64,000 nt of DNA, taken from positions 292,414-356,413 of the forward strand of contig JAUHWT010000001.1 in NCBI GenBank assembly GCA_030427145.1, given 5' to 3'. Numbering within the stretch: position 1 is the first letter of the stretch; each line of letters begins with the position of its first letter. Below the pieces are notes generated by a model that had not been told where the DNA came from, made no database searches, and saw only the letters and a list, made by a program, of their open reading frames with translations. Source of the stretch: Alphaproteobacteria bacterium. Lineage in GTDB: Bacteria > Pseudomonadota > Alphaproteobacteria > Rhodobacterales > Rhodobacteraceae. Shown here one piece after another: positions 25,658 to 34,561 of this stretch. The position numbers were made by a program, and so were the translations under genes.

Positions 25658-27834
25658 TGCCAGAATGCTCCCCAGTTGCGTTCCAAGTGATAGCTGTCCT
25701 GATCGCGGATTGTGGGATAGATGCGGTTGGCCACGTTCAGAACAGCGCCACCGTCGCTGGACAGCGACCGCAGGCTGCCACTGATGGCTTCGCGCGTTTC
25801 AAACGGTGTCGACCAGCGGAGCGGGATAACAAGCGTGACTCCCTTGTCGAAGCTGCCCTCTCCGAAATCATCGGAGGACACATTGGTTTTGGTCGCAAAT
25901 GCCCCGATCGCCCATCCATTGGCAAAACGCCGGGACACGGAGACGGTGCCGCCCCAGTCGCCGGCGAGATAGCGGCCGGCATCAAATTGGGCCTCAAGCC
26001 CCTTGTACCCGGTGTTCCAGTAGAGGGACGCATGGCCGGTTACGACGTCGTAATCGGTGAAACCCATGAAATCATCCGGGTCGCGCTGCTTGACCCAGTT
26101 GACCTCCATGCCGACGCCCCAGTCCTGTTCGACCGGCTTCCAGAGCACCTCACCACTCAGACCTGCAAACTGACGCTCGATGTAGCCAACCGTGGCCCGC
26201 GTATAGGTGTTGCGGTCAAGTTTGGTCAGATAGTCACCGGTCAGGCGCATCAGTTTGGGATCGTATCCCGCATAGTAGTTAGAGGAATTGCTGCGAACCT
26301 GAGGCAGTTCGCGCTTGTCGGGATCGTCGATGTCATCCTCGTCGACGTCAAACGCGCCGAGGACAGGCTGCCGGATGCGGCCGGAGAAAGACAGGCCGCG
26401 GGACAGTTTGACCGAACCACGGAATTCCAGGCTGAGCTGCGGCTTGAAGCCCTCGTTGCCGCCGAAGATCTGAATGACCGGCACCGGCAGGATGGCCCAA
26501 TCGTATAGCGGGTATACATCCCGCCGCCAGATTTCACCCTCAAGGGACGGGACGGCGCCCGTAAGCGATACGGCCTCCCAGCTTTCCTCACCGGCATCTG
26601 GCTGATCGACCAGATCCTCAATGTCGCTGCGGGCGATTTCAACGGTCGTGGTCGGCAGACCGTCCTCGACCGTGGTGATGCGGAAGGTCTCAACCGAATA
26701 GGGCATGCCCACGGCCAACACACGTGCGGTGCGTCCGATGGCTTTCGGGGCCTGGTTGATGCGCTGGTTAATGATGAAGATATCCACCGCATTGGCGGTC
26801 AGACGAATCTCGTCAACAACAATGTAGTCGGTGCGAAGCGCGTCGCGGATCGCCTGGATCAGCGTTTCGCGAGCGGCGGGATTGTTCACCCAGCTGCCGT
26901 CACGACTGTAATGCTCCGGTCTGCTGTTGACCGGCATCGGTCCGGCCCCAAGGTTCTGGGGTACCGGTGGCTCCATGGGATTGGCGGAAAGCGAAACGTT
27001 TACGCCGACAGTCGAGCCGTACATGTAATAGGCCCCCATGGTAAGCGCACTGTTCGGCGAGTACTCAAGGCCGAAGTTGAAGGGCGAATTGGGTTCAAAC
27101 TCACTGTCGGGACCGGCCTGTTCCCTCTCATAGGCATCGGACGAGTATTCAGCCTTAAAGGTCAGGTTCTCGACCGGTGTGCGCCATTCGACGCCACCAA
27201 AGAACCCCATGTCTTCACCGTGGAAATACTGGTCGATAGCCGGTTTGCCGCCGTTGCCGAAATCCCTGTCCCTTTCACAGAAACTGTCCGAAAGACTGCA
27301 AAACGGGTTTTTGACGTTGCCGACGCCGCTCAGGCGTCCCCAGCCGATACCACCGGTCAGGGTGAAATCATCGAGCAGGGTTTTGGTACCGACGAGATAC
27401 TCGCTGGAATACACACCCGTACCGAGCAGGTCGCGGAAGCCGAGGGCCACGGCGGGCTGCCAGCTGTTGCGGTTCTCTTCCAGGAGAAGGAACTGAAGGT
27501 CAAAACTGCGGTCAAACAGATCGTAGCCTGGATTGTCCTGCTGCCCCCAGTCGTAGATCGTGGAGTAACGCAGGCTGCCGGACACGCGGGGCAGGATCTG
27601 GAAGCTGAAATTGCGGCGCAGAGTATTGCCGAAATAGGACACGCCTGCGGAAACCTGGCCGTCAGGCTGCGGCTGCGCACCCGGCATGTCGATGAGACCG
27701 GTACCGCCATAGAGGTTGAGGCTGGGTCTTGGCATGGGTGTCTGCTGGGCCGTCGCAACGGCACCGTTGCCCAACACGCCCAGCGTCGCCAGTGCCGTGA
27801 CCGCCACTCCCGCGCGCAGGTTTTTCCTTAACAT
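25654..27834 (-). CDS. YjbH-family outer membrane beta-barrel protein
   Basis: A 726-residue exported protein. Its signal peptide (about 1-30) ends AVATAQQ. The front section reads PSLNLYGGTGLIDMPGAQPQPDGQ, the standard YjbH opening, and the rest shows alternating beta-strand patterning with many aromatic residues. The family is linked to exopolysaccharide export in the yjbEFGH operon. I start at the ATG giving MLRKNLRAG, since the longer form puts 26 polar residues before the signal. It is the first gene of a yjbH-yjbF pair; yjbG is missing. Structural class is firm, exact role is not. Confidence 0.88.
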   Translation of the reverse strand: MLRKNLRAGVAVTALATLGVLGNGAVATAQQTPMPRPSLNLYGGTGLIDMPGAQPQPDGQVSAGVSYFGNTLRRNFSFQILPRVSGSLRYSTIYDWGQQDNPGYDLFDRSFDLQFLLLEENRNSWQPAVALGFRDLLGTGVYSSEYLVGTKTLLDDFTLTGGIGWGRLSGVGNVKNPFCSLSDSFCERDRDFGNGGKPAIDQYFHGEDMGFFGGVEWRTPVENLTFKAEYSSDAYEREQAGPDSEFEPNSPFNFGLEYSPNSALTMGAYYMYGSTVGVNVSLSANPMEPPVPQNLGAGPMPVNSRPEHYSRDGSWVNNPAARETLIQAIRDALRTDYIVVDEIRLTANAVDIFIINQRINQAPKAIGRTARVLAVGMPYSVETFRITTVEDGLPTTTVEIARSDIEDLVDQPDAGEESWEAVSLTGAVPSLEGEIWRRDVYPLYDWAILPVPVIQIFGGNEGFKPQLSLEFRGSVKLSRGLSFSGRIRQPVLGAFDVDEDDIDDPDKRELPQVRSNSSNYYAGYDPKLMRLTGDYLTKLDRNTYTRATVGYIERQFAGLSGEVLWKPVEQDWGVGMEVNWVKQRDPDDFMGFTDYDVVTGHASLYWNTGYKGLEAQFDAGRYLAGDWGGTVSVSRRFANGWAIGAFATKTNVSSDDFGEGSFDKGVTLVIPLRWSTPFETREAISGSLRSLSSDGGAVLNVANRIYPTIRDQDSYHLERNWGAFWQ

Positions 27835-27969
27835 GCCACCCGCCTTTGTCTTCACCGGTTTCCGGTGCACCGCTCCTCGTTGTTGCGAAATTCCTGACCG
27901 ATTTTGCCGCAAGTTTCCAGCCTTGTTGGCGAATTGGCTTGGATTTGCGCGAAATGTTGCGTCAGGCCC

Positions 27970-28803
27970 TCAATATCCGGCTTCCAGAATGGCGCGGAGG
28001 CCGACCCGGTAGTTGGGATATTTCAGCTCCACGCCAAGATCCTCCTGAATCCGCCGGTTGCAGACACGCTTGGATTCCCCATAGAAAGACCGCGCCATGG
28101 GCGAAAGGTCAGCGGATTCGAAAGGAATTTCGGGTGGCGGCTCAATGCCCAGCAGGTCCGCTCCAAAAGCGATCACGTCCTGTGGCGGGGCGGGTTCGTC
28201 GTCGGCCACATTGTAGACACCTGGACCCCTCCCCGAAAACATTTCCGCGCGCAAAACCTGCGCGAGATCGTCCACATGGATGCGGCTGAATATTTGGCCC
28301 TCCCGCACCACGCGTCGTGCCTTGCCCGCGCGAAGGCGGTCGAGGGCGCTGCGGCCAGGACCGTAAATGCCGGGGAGGCGAAAGATTGACAGCGGCAGAC
28401 CGGTTTCCCGCCACGCGCGTTCCGCATCCACACGCCTTCGGCCCCGCTCACCAACCGGCGCAAGCGCGCTGTCCTCATCCACCCAGTCGCCGGAGCGGTC
28501 GCCATAGACGCCCGTCGTGGAAAGATAGCCAACCCATGCCGGCGAGGCGGTCAGCAGGGCCTCATGATGCCGTAGCAGGATCGGGTCCCCCTCCGCATTC
28601 GGTGGCGCGGTGATCAGGATGTGGGTCGCCTCATGGATGGCCTGGTCGACGACAGCCCGGTCAGCCCAGTCGATACGGTTGAATGTCGCATCGCCCGGTT
28701 TGCTCCGGGTGGTTCCCGTCACCGAAACGTCATCGCCAATGATTGCGGCCAGTGCGGCGGCCGAATATCCATAGCCAAGACACAGCAGGGACGATTTCGA
28801 CAT
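27970..28803 (-). CDS. NAD(P)-dependent sugar-epimerase-like oxidoreductase (YeeZ-like)
   Basis: A 277-residue extended-SDR protein. The nucleotide-binding loop is LLCLGYGYSAAALAAII, and later segments are GYLSTTGVYGDRSGDWVDE with the likely Thr/Tyr pair, FRLPGIYGPGRSALDRL and FSRIHVDDLAQVL. These match the YeeZ-like group of SDRs, whose substrate is unknown. I start at the ATG giving MSKSSLLCLG because the nucleotide-binding strand must lie near the N-terminus. It is divergent from a TPR gene with 18 bases between start codons. Confidence 0.87.
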   Translation of the reverse strand: MSKSSLLCLGYGYSAAALAAIIGDDVSVTGTTRSKPGDATFNRIDWADRAVVDQAIHEATHILITAPPNAEGDPILLRHHEALLTASPAWVGYLSTTGVYGDRSGDWVDEDSALAPVGERGRRRVDAERAWRETGLPLSIFRLPGIYGPGRSALDRLRAGKARRVVREGQIFSRIHVDDLAQVLRAEMFSGRGPGVYNVADDEPAPPQDVIAFGADLLGIEPPPEIPFESADLSPMARSFYGESKRVCNRRIQEDLGVELKYPNYRVGLRAILEAGY

Positions 28804-28821
28804 ATGGAGAACCTCGTATTG

Positions 28822-29577
28822 ATGGAACGCGCACCATACGGATTGCGAAGAGGCATGCGAAGGGCTTTTCCGGTCGTCCTGTTGCTTTGGGGTGGCGTGG
28901 CTGCTGCGGAAATCACCAGCATTGAGGAATGTGGCGCGGCCATTGAGGCCAATCCCGGGATTGCCCGGGAGGATGCGGCTGTCTGGTATCATTCAGGTGG
29001 CGGCGTTCCGGCCCGGCTCTGTGAGGCGGCGGCGCTTGAGAAGCTGGGGGCGTATGCCACGGCAGCGAGGCTCCTGACCGGGATGGCGGAGAACCCGAAC
29101 CGGGCTTTGGATGTGTCATTGCGTGCGACGTTGTTTGCGGACGGTGCGCGGCTTTGGCTGGATGCGGGTCAGCCGGACATGGCGCTGGCCTCATGGACGC
29201 GGTCGCGGGATCTGACACTGGATCAGCCCGTAGACGGGGTGCTGGCCGCGCGGGTTTATGCAGCCAACGGGGACTGGGAGCGGACGGTTTCGGTATTAAA
29301 CACTCATGTCGCTACCTATCCCGGGGACGCGACCGCTTTGGCTCTTCTCGCGGCGGCGGAGCGGCAGAACGGGAACCCGACAGGAGCTTTGGAAGCCGCC
29401 AGTGAGGCGGCGGAGGCCGCGCCCTATTCGCCTCTCGCGATGTTCGAACTGGGGGCGGCCCAGGCGGAACTGGGAATGTTTGCCGAGGCGACGGACACAT
29501 GGGAGCGGTTCGTGACGCTGCACCCGGAGCACGAACTGGCGGAGGCGGCCCGGCGCAACATGGACGCGATCAGGTAA
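28822..29577 (+). CDS. periplasmic TPR-repeat protein
   Basis: A 251-residue exported protein. A basic start ([15 protein letters not shown]) leads into a hydrophobic segment ending GVAAAEITS, a probable signal peptide. Alanine-rich helical pairs then repeat through the C-terminus, for instance [48 protein letters not shown] and [22 protein letters not shown], which is tetratricopeptide spacing. No catalytic domain is present, so it is likely a scaffold. The exact start is uncertain (28804, 28822 or 28855). It overlaps the end of queG by eight bases on the opposite strand. Confidence 0.78.
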   Translation: MERAPYGLRRGMRRAFPVVLLLWGGVAAAEITSIEECGAAIEANPGIAREDAAVWYHSGGGVPARLCEAAALEKLGAYATAARLLTGMAENPNRALDVSLRATLFADGARLWLDAGQPDMALASWTRSRDLTLDQPVDGVLAARVYAANGDWERTVSVLNTHVATYPGDATALALLAAAERQNGNPTGALEAASEAAEAAPYSPLAMFELGAAQAELGMFAEATDTWERFVTLHPEHELAEAARRNMDAIR

Positions 29578-30595
29578 GACGTTCGACGGCCCAGCGGGCG
29601 GCATCGGCAACGGTCGGGTCTTCGTCGGCCGTCAATGAACGTGCGGTGTCCAGAAGTGTCGGGTCTCCTGAATTCCCGATGGCGTAGAGAACGTTACGGA
29701 CAAACCGGTTTCTTCCGATGCGTTTAATTGGCGAGCCGGAGAAGACCTCACGGAAACCCGCGTCGTCGAGGGCGGCGAGTTCGCCAAGGCGGGGTGCCAT
29801 CTGTTCGGCGCGCGCGCGGTAGCCGATCTCGCTGGCCTCCCGTGCAAATTTGTTCCACGGGCAGATGGCGAGGCAGTCGTCACAGCCAAAGATGCGGTTT
29901 CCAAGCAGTGGGCGCAGGTCCTCGTCGACCGGGCCGTGATGCTCAATGGTGAGGTAGGAGATACATTTACGCGCGTCGAGGCGATACGGCGCTTCGAAGG
30001 CGCGGGTCGGACAGATGTCGAGACAGGCGCGGCAGTTGCCACAGTGATCCGTTTCTCCAACATCGGGTTCAAGTTCGAGCGTGGTGAAAACGGACCCGAG
30101 AAAGAACCAGTTGCCGAGGCCGCGGCCCACAAGGTTCGTATGCTTGCCCTGCCAGCCAAGGCCGGCCGCCTGTCCCAGTGGTTTTTCCATAACCGGGGCA
30201 GTGTCGACGAAGACCTTTATTTCAGCCCCGGTCTCGGACACGAGCCATCGGCCAAACCGTCTGAGGCGTTTTTTGACGATGTCATGGTAGTCCCGGTTAC
30301 GGGCGTAAACGCTGATCGAGCCGCATTCGGGTCGCTCAAGCAGTTCGAGCGGGTCAAATGGCGGGGTGTAGGCCTCGGCCAGCATAATGACGGAGCGGGC
30401 TTCGGGCCAGAGAGCCGTCGGGTCACCGCGCCAGTGCATCCGCTCCTCGAGCCATTTCATCTGGCCGTGCCAGCCGGCATCGAGGAAACCCTGAAGGCTT
30501 TTTGCCGAATTGGGCGTGGCATCCGGCCGACATATGCCCGCAGCAGTGAAACCTTCCGCGAGAGCCTTTTCCTTTACTCCCGCGCTGTTAATCAC
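29570..30595 (-). CDS. queG: epoxyqueuosine reductase QueG
   Basis: QueG carries out the last step of queuosine tRNA modification, reducing epoxyqueuosine with a cobalamin cofactor. The 341 residues hold two [4Fe-4S] motifs, [16 protein letters not shown] and [14 protein letters not shown], together with the family opening [13 protein letters not shown] and [13 protein letters not shown] short HEAT-like tail closes the protein. The start is a GTG three bases after the stop of the GST gene, so the two genes form a unit. Slightly shorter than E. coli QueG (379) but with all motifs. Confidence 0.96.
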   Translation of the reverse strand: MINSAGVKEKALAEGFTAAGICRPDATPNSAKSLQGFLDAGWHGQMKWLEERMHWRGDPTALWPEARSVIMLAEAYTPPFDPLELLERPECGSISVYARNRDYHDIVKKRLRRFGRWLVSETGAEIKVFVDTAPVMEKPLGQAAGLGWQGKHTNLVGRGLGNWFFLGSVFTTLELEPDVGETDHCGNCRACLDICPTRAFEAPYRLDARKCISYLTIEHHGPVDEDLRPLLGNRIFGCDDCLAICPWNKFAREASEIGYRARAEQMAPRLGELAALDDAGFREVFSGSPIKRIGRNRFVRNVLYAIGNSGDPTLLDTARSLTADEDPTVADAARWAVERLT

Positions 30596-30597
30596 GG

Positions 30598-31263
30598 TTA
30601 AAAATCCAGGTCCGCGTAATGCGGCGGCGGAAGGAGGCCGGGAACAAGGTCAGCCAGGATCGACCGGAATGCAGGACGGGATTTCAGCTTGGAATACCAC
30701 TCATGCAAACCCTCGTTACGGGTCCAGTCCACGTCATTGCAGTAATCAAGACAGGACAGGTGCGAGGCGGCCGCGAAATCCGCAATGGTCAGGTGATCCC
30801 CGGCCAGCCAGCGGCGGTGCTCGATGAGCCAGCCGATATAGTCGAGGTGATACTTGATGTTCTTCATGCCGAGCTTGATCCTGTCGCTGTCGGGATGGCC
30901 CGTGCGCGCCAGTTTCTTGTTCACCCGCTCATAGAGCAGGTTCTTGGTAACCTCGTCATGGAACTTGTCGTCGAACCAGGCCGCAAGACGGCGTGCCTCG
31001 GCCCGGTCAATTGGGTTCTTCGGCAGCAGGGGCGGTTCGGGATGAACCTCCTCAATGTACTCGAATATGGCGTTGGAATCGGCCAAAACCAGATCATCCT
31101 GACGGAACACCGGCACCTGACGCGCCGGGTTCATGCGCAGGAAATCCATACGACGCTCCCAGGGCTTTTCCTCGACAAGTTCGATCTCGATCTTTTTTTC
31201 GGCCAGGACAAGACGGATCTTGCGGCAGAAGGGGGAAAGCTGCTGGTGGTAGAGACGGCGCAT
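30598..31263 (-). CDS. glutathione S-transferase family protein
   Basis: A 221-residue cytosolic protein. The thioredoxin-like N-terminal half starts [23 protein letters not shown], with Ser-Pro-Phe-Cys as the likely glutathione-contacting site, and has the conserved [22 protein letters not shown] turn. An all-helical C-terminal domain follows ([23 protein letters not shown]). Substrate unknown. It lies directly before queG, a pairing I recall from other Rhodobacterales, with no evident functional link. Confidence 0.93.
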   Translation of the reverse strand: MRRLYHQQLSPFCRKIRLVLAEKKIEIELVEEKPWERRMDFLRMNPARQVPVFRQDDLVLADSNAIFEYIEEVHPEPPLLPKNPIDRAEARRLAAWFDDKFHDEVTKNLLYERVNKKLARTGHPDSDRIKLGMKNIKYHLDYIGWLIEHRRWLAGDHLTIADFAAASHLSCLDYCNDVDWTRNEGLHEWYSKLKSRPAFRSILADLVPGLLPPPHYADLDF

Positions 31264-31341
31264 GTACTGCTCTTTGTTTTGGCGATTGACCTCTTATCAT
31301 GCCTGAATTGCCGGTTTTCAAGGTCAGCCAACCGGCCCCGG

Positions 31342-32034
31342 CTACAAAAAACACGCGGCACGACCATCGCGGCGGATTGTTTCGGCCCCCGACTGGATTG
31401 AGGCCCCCCGCGACCGGATGAAGCTGGTGCCTGCAACCGGGGAGCGGCGCTTTGGATCGGGCAGGACCGCCATGAGCCTGCTCGACCGCTGGGGCCCAAG
31501 ATCGGCGGCCGTCATTTTCCAGTAGCGCTGCGCCGCAGCCTGTACGCCGAACACGCCCTCGTCCATTTCGGCCACGTTGAGGTAGGCCTCCAAAATGCGG
31601 TCCTTGGTCCAAATGAGTTCGATCAGAATCGTGAATCCCGCCTCCAGGCCTTTCCGCAACCAGGTTCGCCCGTGCCAGAGAAAAACGTTTTTGGCGACCT
31701 GCTGACTGATTGTCGAACCGCCGCGCAGGCGTGAACGGTCGCTGAGGGCGGCGCGGATGCCGTCGAGATCAAAGCCCACATGGGTGCAAAAATTGGCATC
31801 CTCGGCCGCCACCGCCGAAAGCGGGAGGTAATCGGACATGTCATCGAGCGGCACCCACTGGCGCTGGATCGACCCGAGGCGCAGCCATTCACCCGCCATG
31901 TGGATCGTCAGCGGCGGGTTCACGAAGCGGTAAAGGACGACGATCCCGACGCAAAAAAGTATGGTCAGAAGGACAAGGCGCACCACGAAACGCCGTATTC
32001 GCCGGAACAGGGCTTTTACACGTCGAACAACCAT
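31342..32034 (-). CDS. mtgA: monofunctional peptidoglycan glycosyltransferase MtgA
   Basis: MtgA polymerises lipid II into glycan strands at the outer face of the inner membrane. The 230 residues (242 in E. coli) have a basic start, one transmembrane helix (about 18-38) and a GT51 domain with the catalytic Glu in AVAAEDANFCTHVGFD, then RGGSTISQQVAKNVFLW, and LEAYLNVAEMDEGVFGVQAAAQRYW. No transpeptidase domain follows. I start at the ATG giving MVVRRVKAL; the longer frame adds an unrelated leader. The gene is preceded by a deaminase gene and followed by the GST gene. Confidence 0.96.
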   Translation of the reverse strand: MVVRRVKALFRRIRRFVVRLVLLTILFCVGIVVLYRFVNPPLTIHMAGEWLRLGSIQRQWVPLDDMSDYLPLSAVAAEDANFCTHVGFDLDGIRAALSDRSRLRGGSTISQQVAKNVFLWHGRTWLRKGLEAGFTILIELIWTKDRILEAYLNVAEMDEGVFGVQAAAQRYWKMTAADLGPQRSSRLMAVLPDPKRRSPVAGTSFIRSRGASIQSGAETIRRDGRAACFL

Positions 32035-32131
32035 AAGCTGTACTGGCCCGAAACCATGTGGCGGGCAAGAGGCCTGCCGTTCATGGTCCTCCATTAATTC
32101 CTGGAAGTGACGCGGGCGTTACCGTCGCCGG

Positions 32132-32746
32132 TTATTTCAGGGGTATTTCGGTATCCGTCTTGTTTGCCTGGTACACATCCGACATCGCGGCATATTTTTC
32201 CTCAAGTGCCGCCACCCTTGCCTCAAAGCCGGCGCGGGTTTCCGGATCGCATGCGCGGATCGCATGTTTGATGTTGGAACTGCTCCAGTATGCGTTTTCC
32301 GAATTGTAGCCGCCAGCGTCGAGGGTGAAGACCTCCTTGAGGATCCGCAGATCATGCGGAATGGCGAAGGAATCCCGGCTGTCCTCATGGCTGAAGAGAA
32401 AATGAAAATTGTCGTAGCCGCTCCATGTTATCGCGGAAAGACAGAGCGAACAGGGCTCATGGGTCGCAAGGAAAATACAGTCAGTAGGGGCCGGACGATC
32501 CTCCGGCGCCATCTCATAGAGCAGTTTTAAGGCGTGCATCTCGCCGTGCCACAGCGGATTGGCCGTCTCATTGTTGGTCGCCGCAAGCACAAGGGACAGG
32601 TCGTCCTTGCGCAGGATGGCCGCACCGAAGACCTTGTTGCCCTCCTTAACCGCTTCCGAGGTCAGCGGCGCGATGTCGTCCTCAATGACACCGAGCAGCC
32701 GGTCGATGAGTTCGGGATTGGCAGCTTCGGTCAAGGCGTCCTCCAT
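32132..32746 (-). CDS. cytidine/deoxycytidylate deaminase-like zinc protein
   Basis: A 204-residue protein of the CDA superfamily. The zinc site is complete: HGEMHALKLL supplies His and the catalytic Glu, and HEPCSLCLSAITWSG supplies the two Cys. The C-terminal portion (NSENAYWSSSNIKHAIRACDP, then an acidic helix) differs from guanine deaminase and TadA. Substrate is unclear: a nucleoside, nucleotide or pterin-type ring are all possible. It sits alone between mtgA and an aminotransferase on the same strand, and its ribosome site is weak. Confidence 0.85.
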   Translation of the reverse strand: MEDALTEAANPELIDRLLGVIEDDIAPLTSEAVKEGNKVFGAAILRKDDLSLVLAATNNETANPLWHGEMHALKLLYEMAPEDRPAPTDCIFLATHEPCSLCLSAITWSGYDNFHFLFSHEDSRDSFAIPHDLRILKEVFTLDAGGYNSENAYWSSSNIKHAIRACDPETRAGFEARVAALEEKYAAMSDVYQANKTDTEIPLK

Positions 32747-32823
32747 GTCTGCGGGTGCCGTTTACCCGGCCTGAACCGGGCGAACTGACAGTTTACGCGG
32801 CTTCACGTCGCACGCCCGGAGCG

Positions 32824-33996
32824 TCACTGGTCCTTCAGTATGGCTCCAATACGCTCAATAGCGGCTTCGATATTCTCAATTGAGTTGGCATACGAAAACC
32901 GCACGTAGCCCTCACCCCACGCACCAAAGCTGGTTCCGGCGACCGTAGCAATACCCGCCTCGTTCAGAAACCGGTCCTGCGCCTCGCGTGCGTTCATGCC
33001 CGTGCCCTCAATATTCGGGAAAGCGTAGAACGCGCCCGCGCAGTCGGCACAGCGGAACCCGGGAATTTCGTTGAGACGGCGCACGATGATTTCACGACGT
33101 TTGTCGAAAGCCGCGACCATGTCCGTCACCGCGTCCTGCGGTCCGGTCAGGGCTTCCAAACCCGCATACTGTGTCGCCGCGTTGACGCAGGAATGGTCGT
33201 TGATGCAAAGCCGCGTGACATCATCGACCAGTGCATCAGGCCAGACGGCGTAGCCCAAACGCCAGCCGGTCATGGCGTAGGTCTTCGACCAGCCGTCCAG
33301 CATAATCAGCCGGTCGCGGATCTCCGGATAGTTCAGCAGGCTGACATGATCGCGGCCCCCATAGAGCATCTGGCTGTAGATCTCGTCGGACATCAGCGCG
33401 ACATGGGGGTGATCCATCAGACCCGCGACCAGTTTGTCGATCTCTGATTTGGGTGTGACGCCACCGGTCGGGTTGGCGGGCGAATTGATAATGATCAGGC
33501 GGGTTTTGTCCGTGATCTGGCCCAGAACGGCGTCGGCATCAAAGGCAAAACCGTTTTTTTCCTCAAGCGCGATCGGAACCGGCGTCGCGCCGGAATAGCG
33601 GATGACGCTTTCGTAAATCGGGAAGCCAGGGTTTGGATACATAATCTCCGCACCGGGTTCACCGAACATCAGAACGGCGAAGAACATCGTGGGTTTGCCG
33701 CCTGGCACCACCACCACGTTATCGGGGTTGACCTCCGCTCCGTGCCGGCGGTGCAGGTCGGCGGCCACCGCCTCGCGCAACGCGGGGATGCCGTTGGCCG
33801 GAGTATAGCCGTGATGGCCGTCCCGAAGCGCCTTGATGCCCGCCTCAACAATGTTGTCCGGCGTGCGAAAATCGGGCTGACCAATGCCGAGATTAATGAT
33901 GTCCCGCCCCTCAGCGGCAAGTTTCCCGGCGCGGGCCAGCACCTCGAAGGCGCTCTCCGTGCCAAGACGTGAAAGGGATTGGGCGGTTTTCAGCAT
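32824..33996 (-). CDS. PLP-dependent class I/II aminotransferase
   Basis: A 390-residue fold-type I aminotransferase. Landmarks are INLGIGQPDFRTPDNIVEA, YTPANGIPALREAVA, INSPANPTGGV, ALMSDEIYSQMLYGG and the PLP lysine in LDGWSKTYAMTGWRLGY. It looks like the aspartate/prephenate-type enzymes but could act on other amino acids. I chose the second ATG (MLKTAQSLSRLGTESAFEVLARAG), as homologues start there. It is not in an obvious operon. Confidence 0.94.
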   Translation of the reverse strand: MLKTAQSLSRLGTESAFEVLARAGKLAAEGRDIINLGIGQPDFRTPDNIVEAGIKALRDGHHGYTPANGIPALREAVAADLHRRHGAEVNPDNVVVVPGGKPTMFFAVLMFGEPGAEIMYPNPGFPIYESVIRYSGATPVPIALEEKNGFAFDADAVLGQITDKTRLIIINSPANPTGGVTPKSEIDKLVAGLMDHPHVALMSDEIYSQMLYGGRDHVSLLNYPEIRDRLIMLDGWSKTYAMTGWRLGYAVWPDALVDDVTRLCINDHSCVNAATQYAGLEALTGPQDAVTDMVAAFDKRREIIVRRLNEIPGFRCADCAGAFYAFPNIEGTGMNAREAQDRFLNEAGIATVAGTSFGAWGEGYVRFSYANSIENIEAAIERIGAILKDQ

Positions 33997-34284
33997 GGTC
34001 GAAACCCCGGTATGCAGCAAGTTGATCCTGGCGACTGTTTAAGGCCGGTTTCCGCCAAGGAACAGTACGAAACCGCATTCGAATCGTACCGGAGCCGAAC
34101 GAATTGCGCCGGGATGACGCCTCAATTCAGTCACACATTAATAACATTTTGGGCATTTCCGCGAAAAAATGCCGTAAAATCAATCATCCATCACGAAAAT
34201 CTTTTCCAAATGTTAACCATCCTGTCGTAGAACCGTCCCACGACCCCGTCAGCAAACCCCGAAATTTGGGAGCACGATACGAAG

Positions 34285-34470
34285 ATGTTCAAGACAATCA
34301 TGCTATCCAGTTGCGTATCAGTACAGGGTGAACTTGTAGAGGATCTCGGCAACGGCGAAGTCGTCGTGCGCGATGGTCCGACGATTTACCGCGGCCGCGT
34401 AATGGGTCGCGTTGAGGGCAGCGACCAGACCGTTGCCACGACAAAAACAGCACGCCGGAAAGCCGTATAA
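34285..34470 (+). CDS. small conserved hypothetical protein beside hemH
   Basis: A 61-residue protein. It starts MFKTIMLSSCVSVQGELVED and continues with a strand-rich region VVVRDGPTIYRGR; there is no signal peptide or clear membrane span. I recall similar small ORFs starting MFKTIM next to hemH in Rhodobacterales, which supports it being real. Its function is unknown, and the possible ribosome site (GGGAG) is unusually far (about 14 bases) from the ATG. It points at hemH tail-to-tail across a structured spacer. Confidence 0.6.
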   Translation: MFKTIMLSSCVSVQGELVEDLGNGEVVVRDGPTIYRGRVMGRVEGSDQTVATTKTARRKAV

Positions 34471-34477
34471 GGCGCTT

Positions 34478-34547
34478 CGGCTTTACTGCCGGTTCCCACA
34501 TCCGACCAAACGAGCGGACTCGAACCGACCGGCAGGTAGTGAAGCCG
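34478..34547. repeat. long imperfect inverted repeat between small gene and hemH
   Basis: The arms CGGCTTTACTGCCGGT (34478-34493) and a near reverse complement at 34528-34547 enclose about 34 bases that contain a second pair, CGGTTC (34490-34495) and GAACCG (34522-34527). On the minus strand the interior contains GGTTCGAGTCC, like a tRNA T-loop, but the flanking five-base stem is broken. It probably forms a bidirectional transcript end; there is no T tract. Confidence 0.5.
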
Positions 34548-34561
34548 AACCGCTCCGGGCT

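Noticed and set aside
26911..27831. 306-codon plus-strand frame opposite yjbH
   Set aside because: Shadow of a conserved outer membrane protein gene; no start signal or domain.
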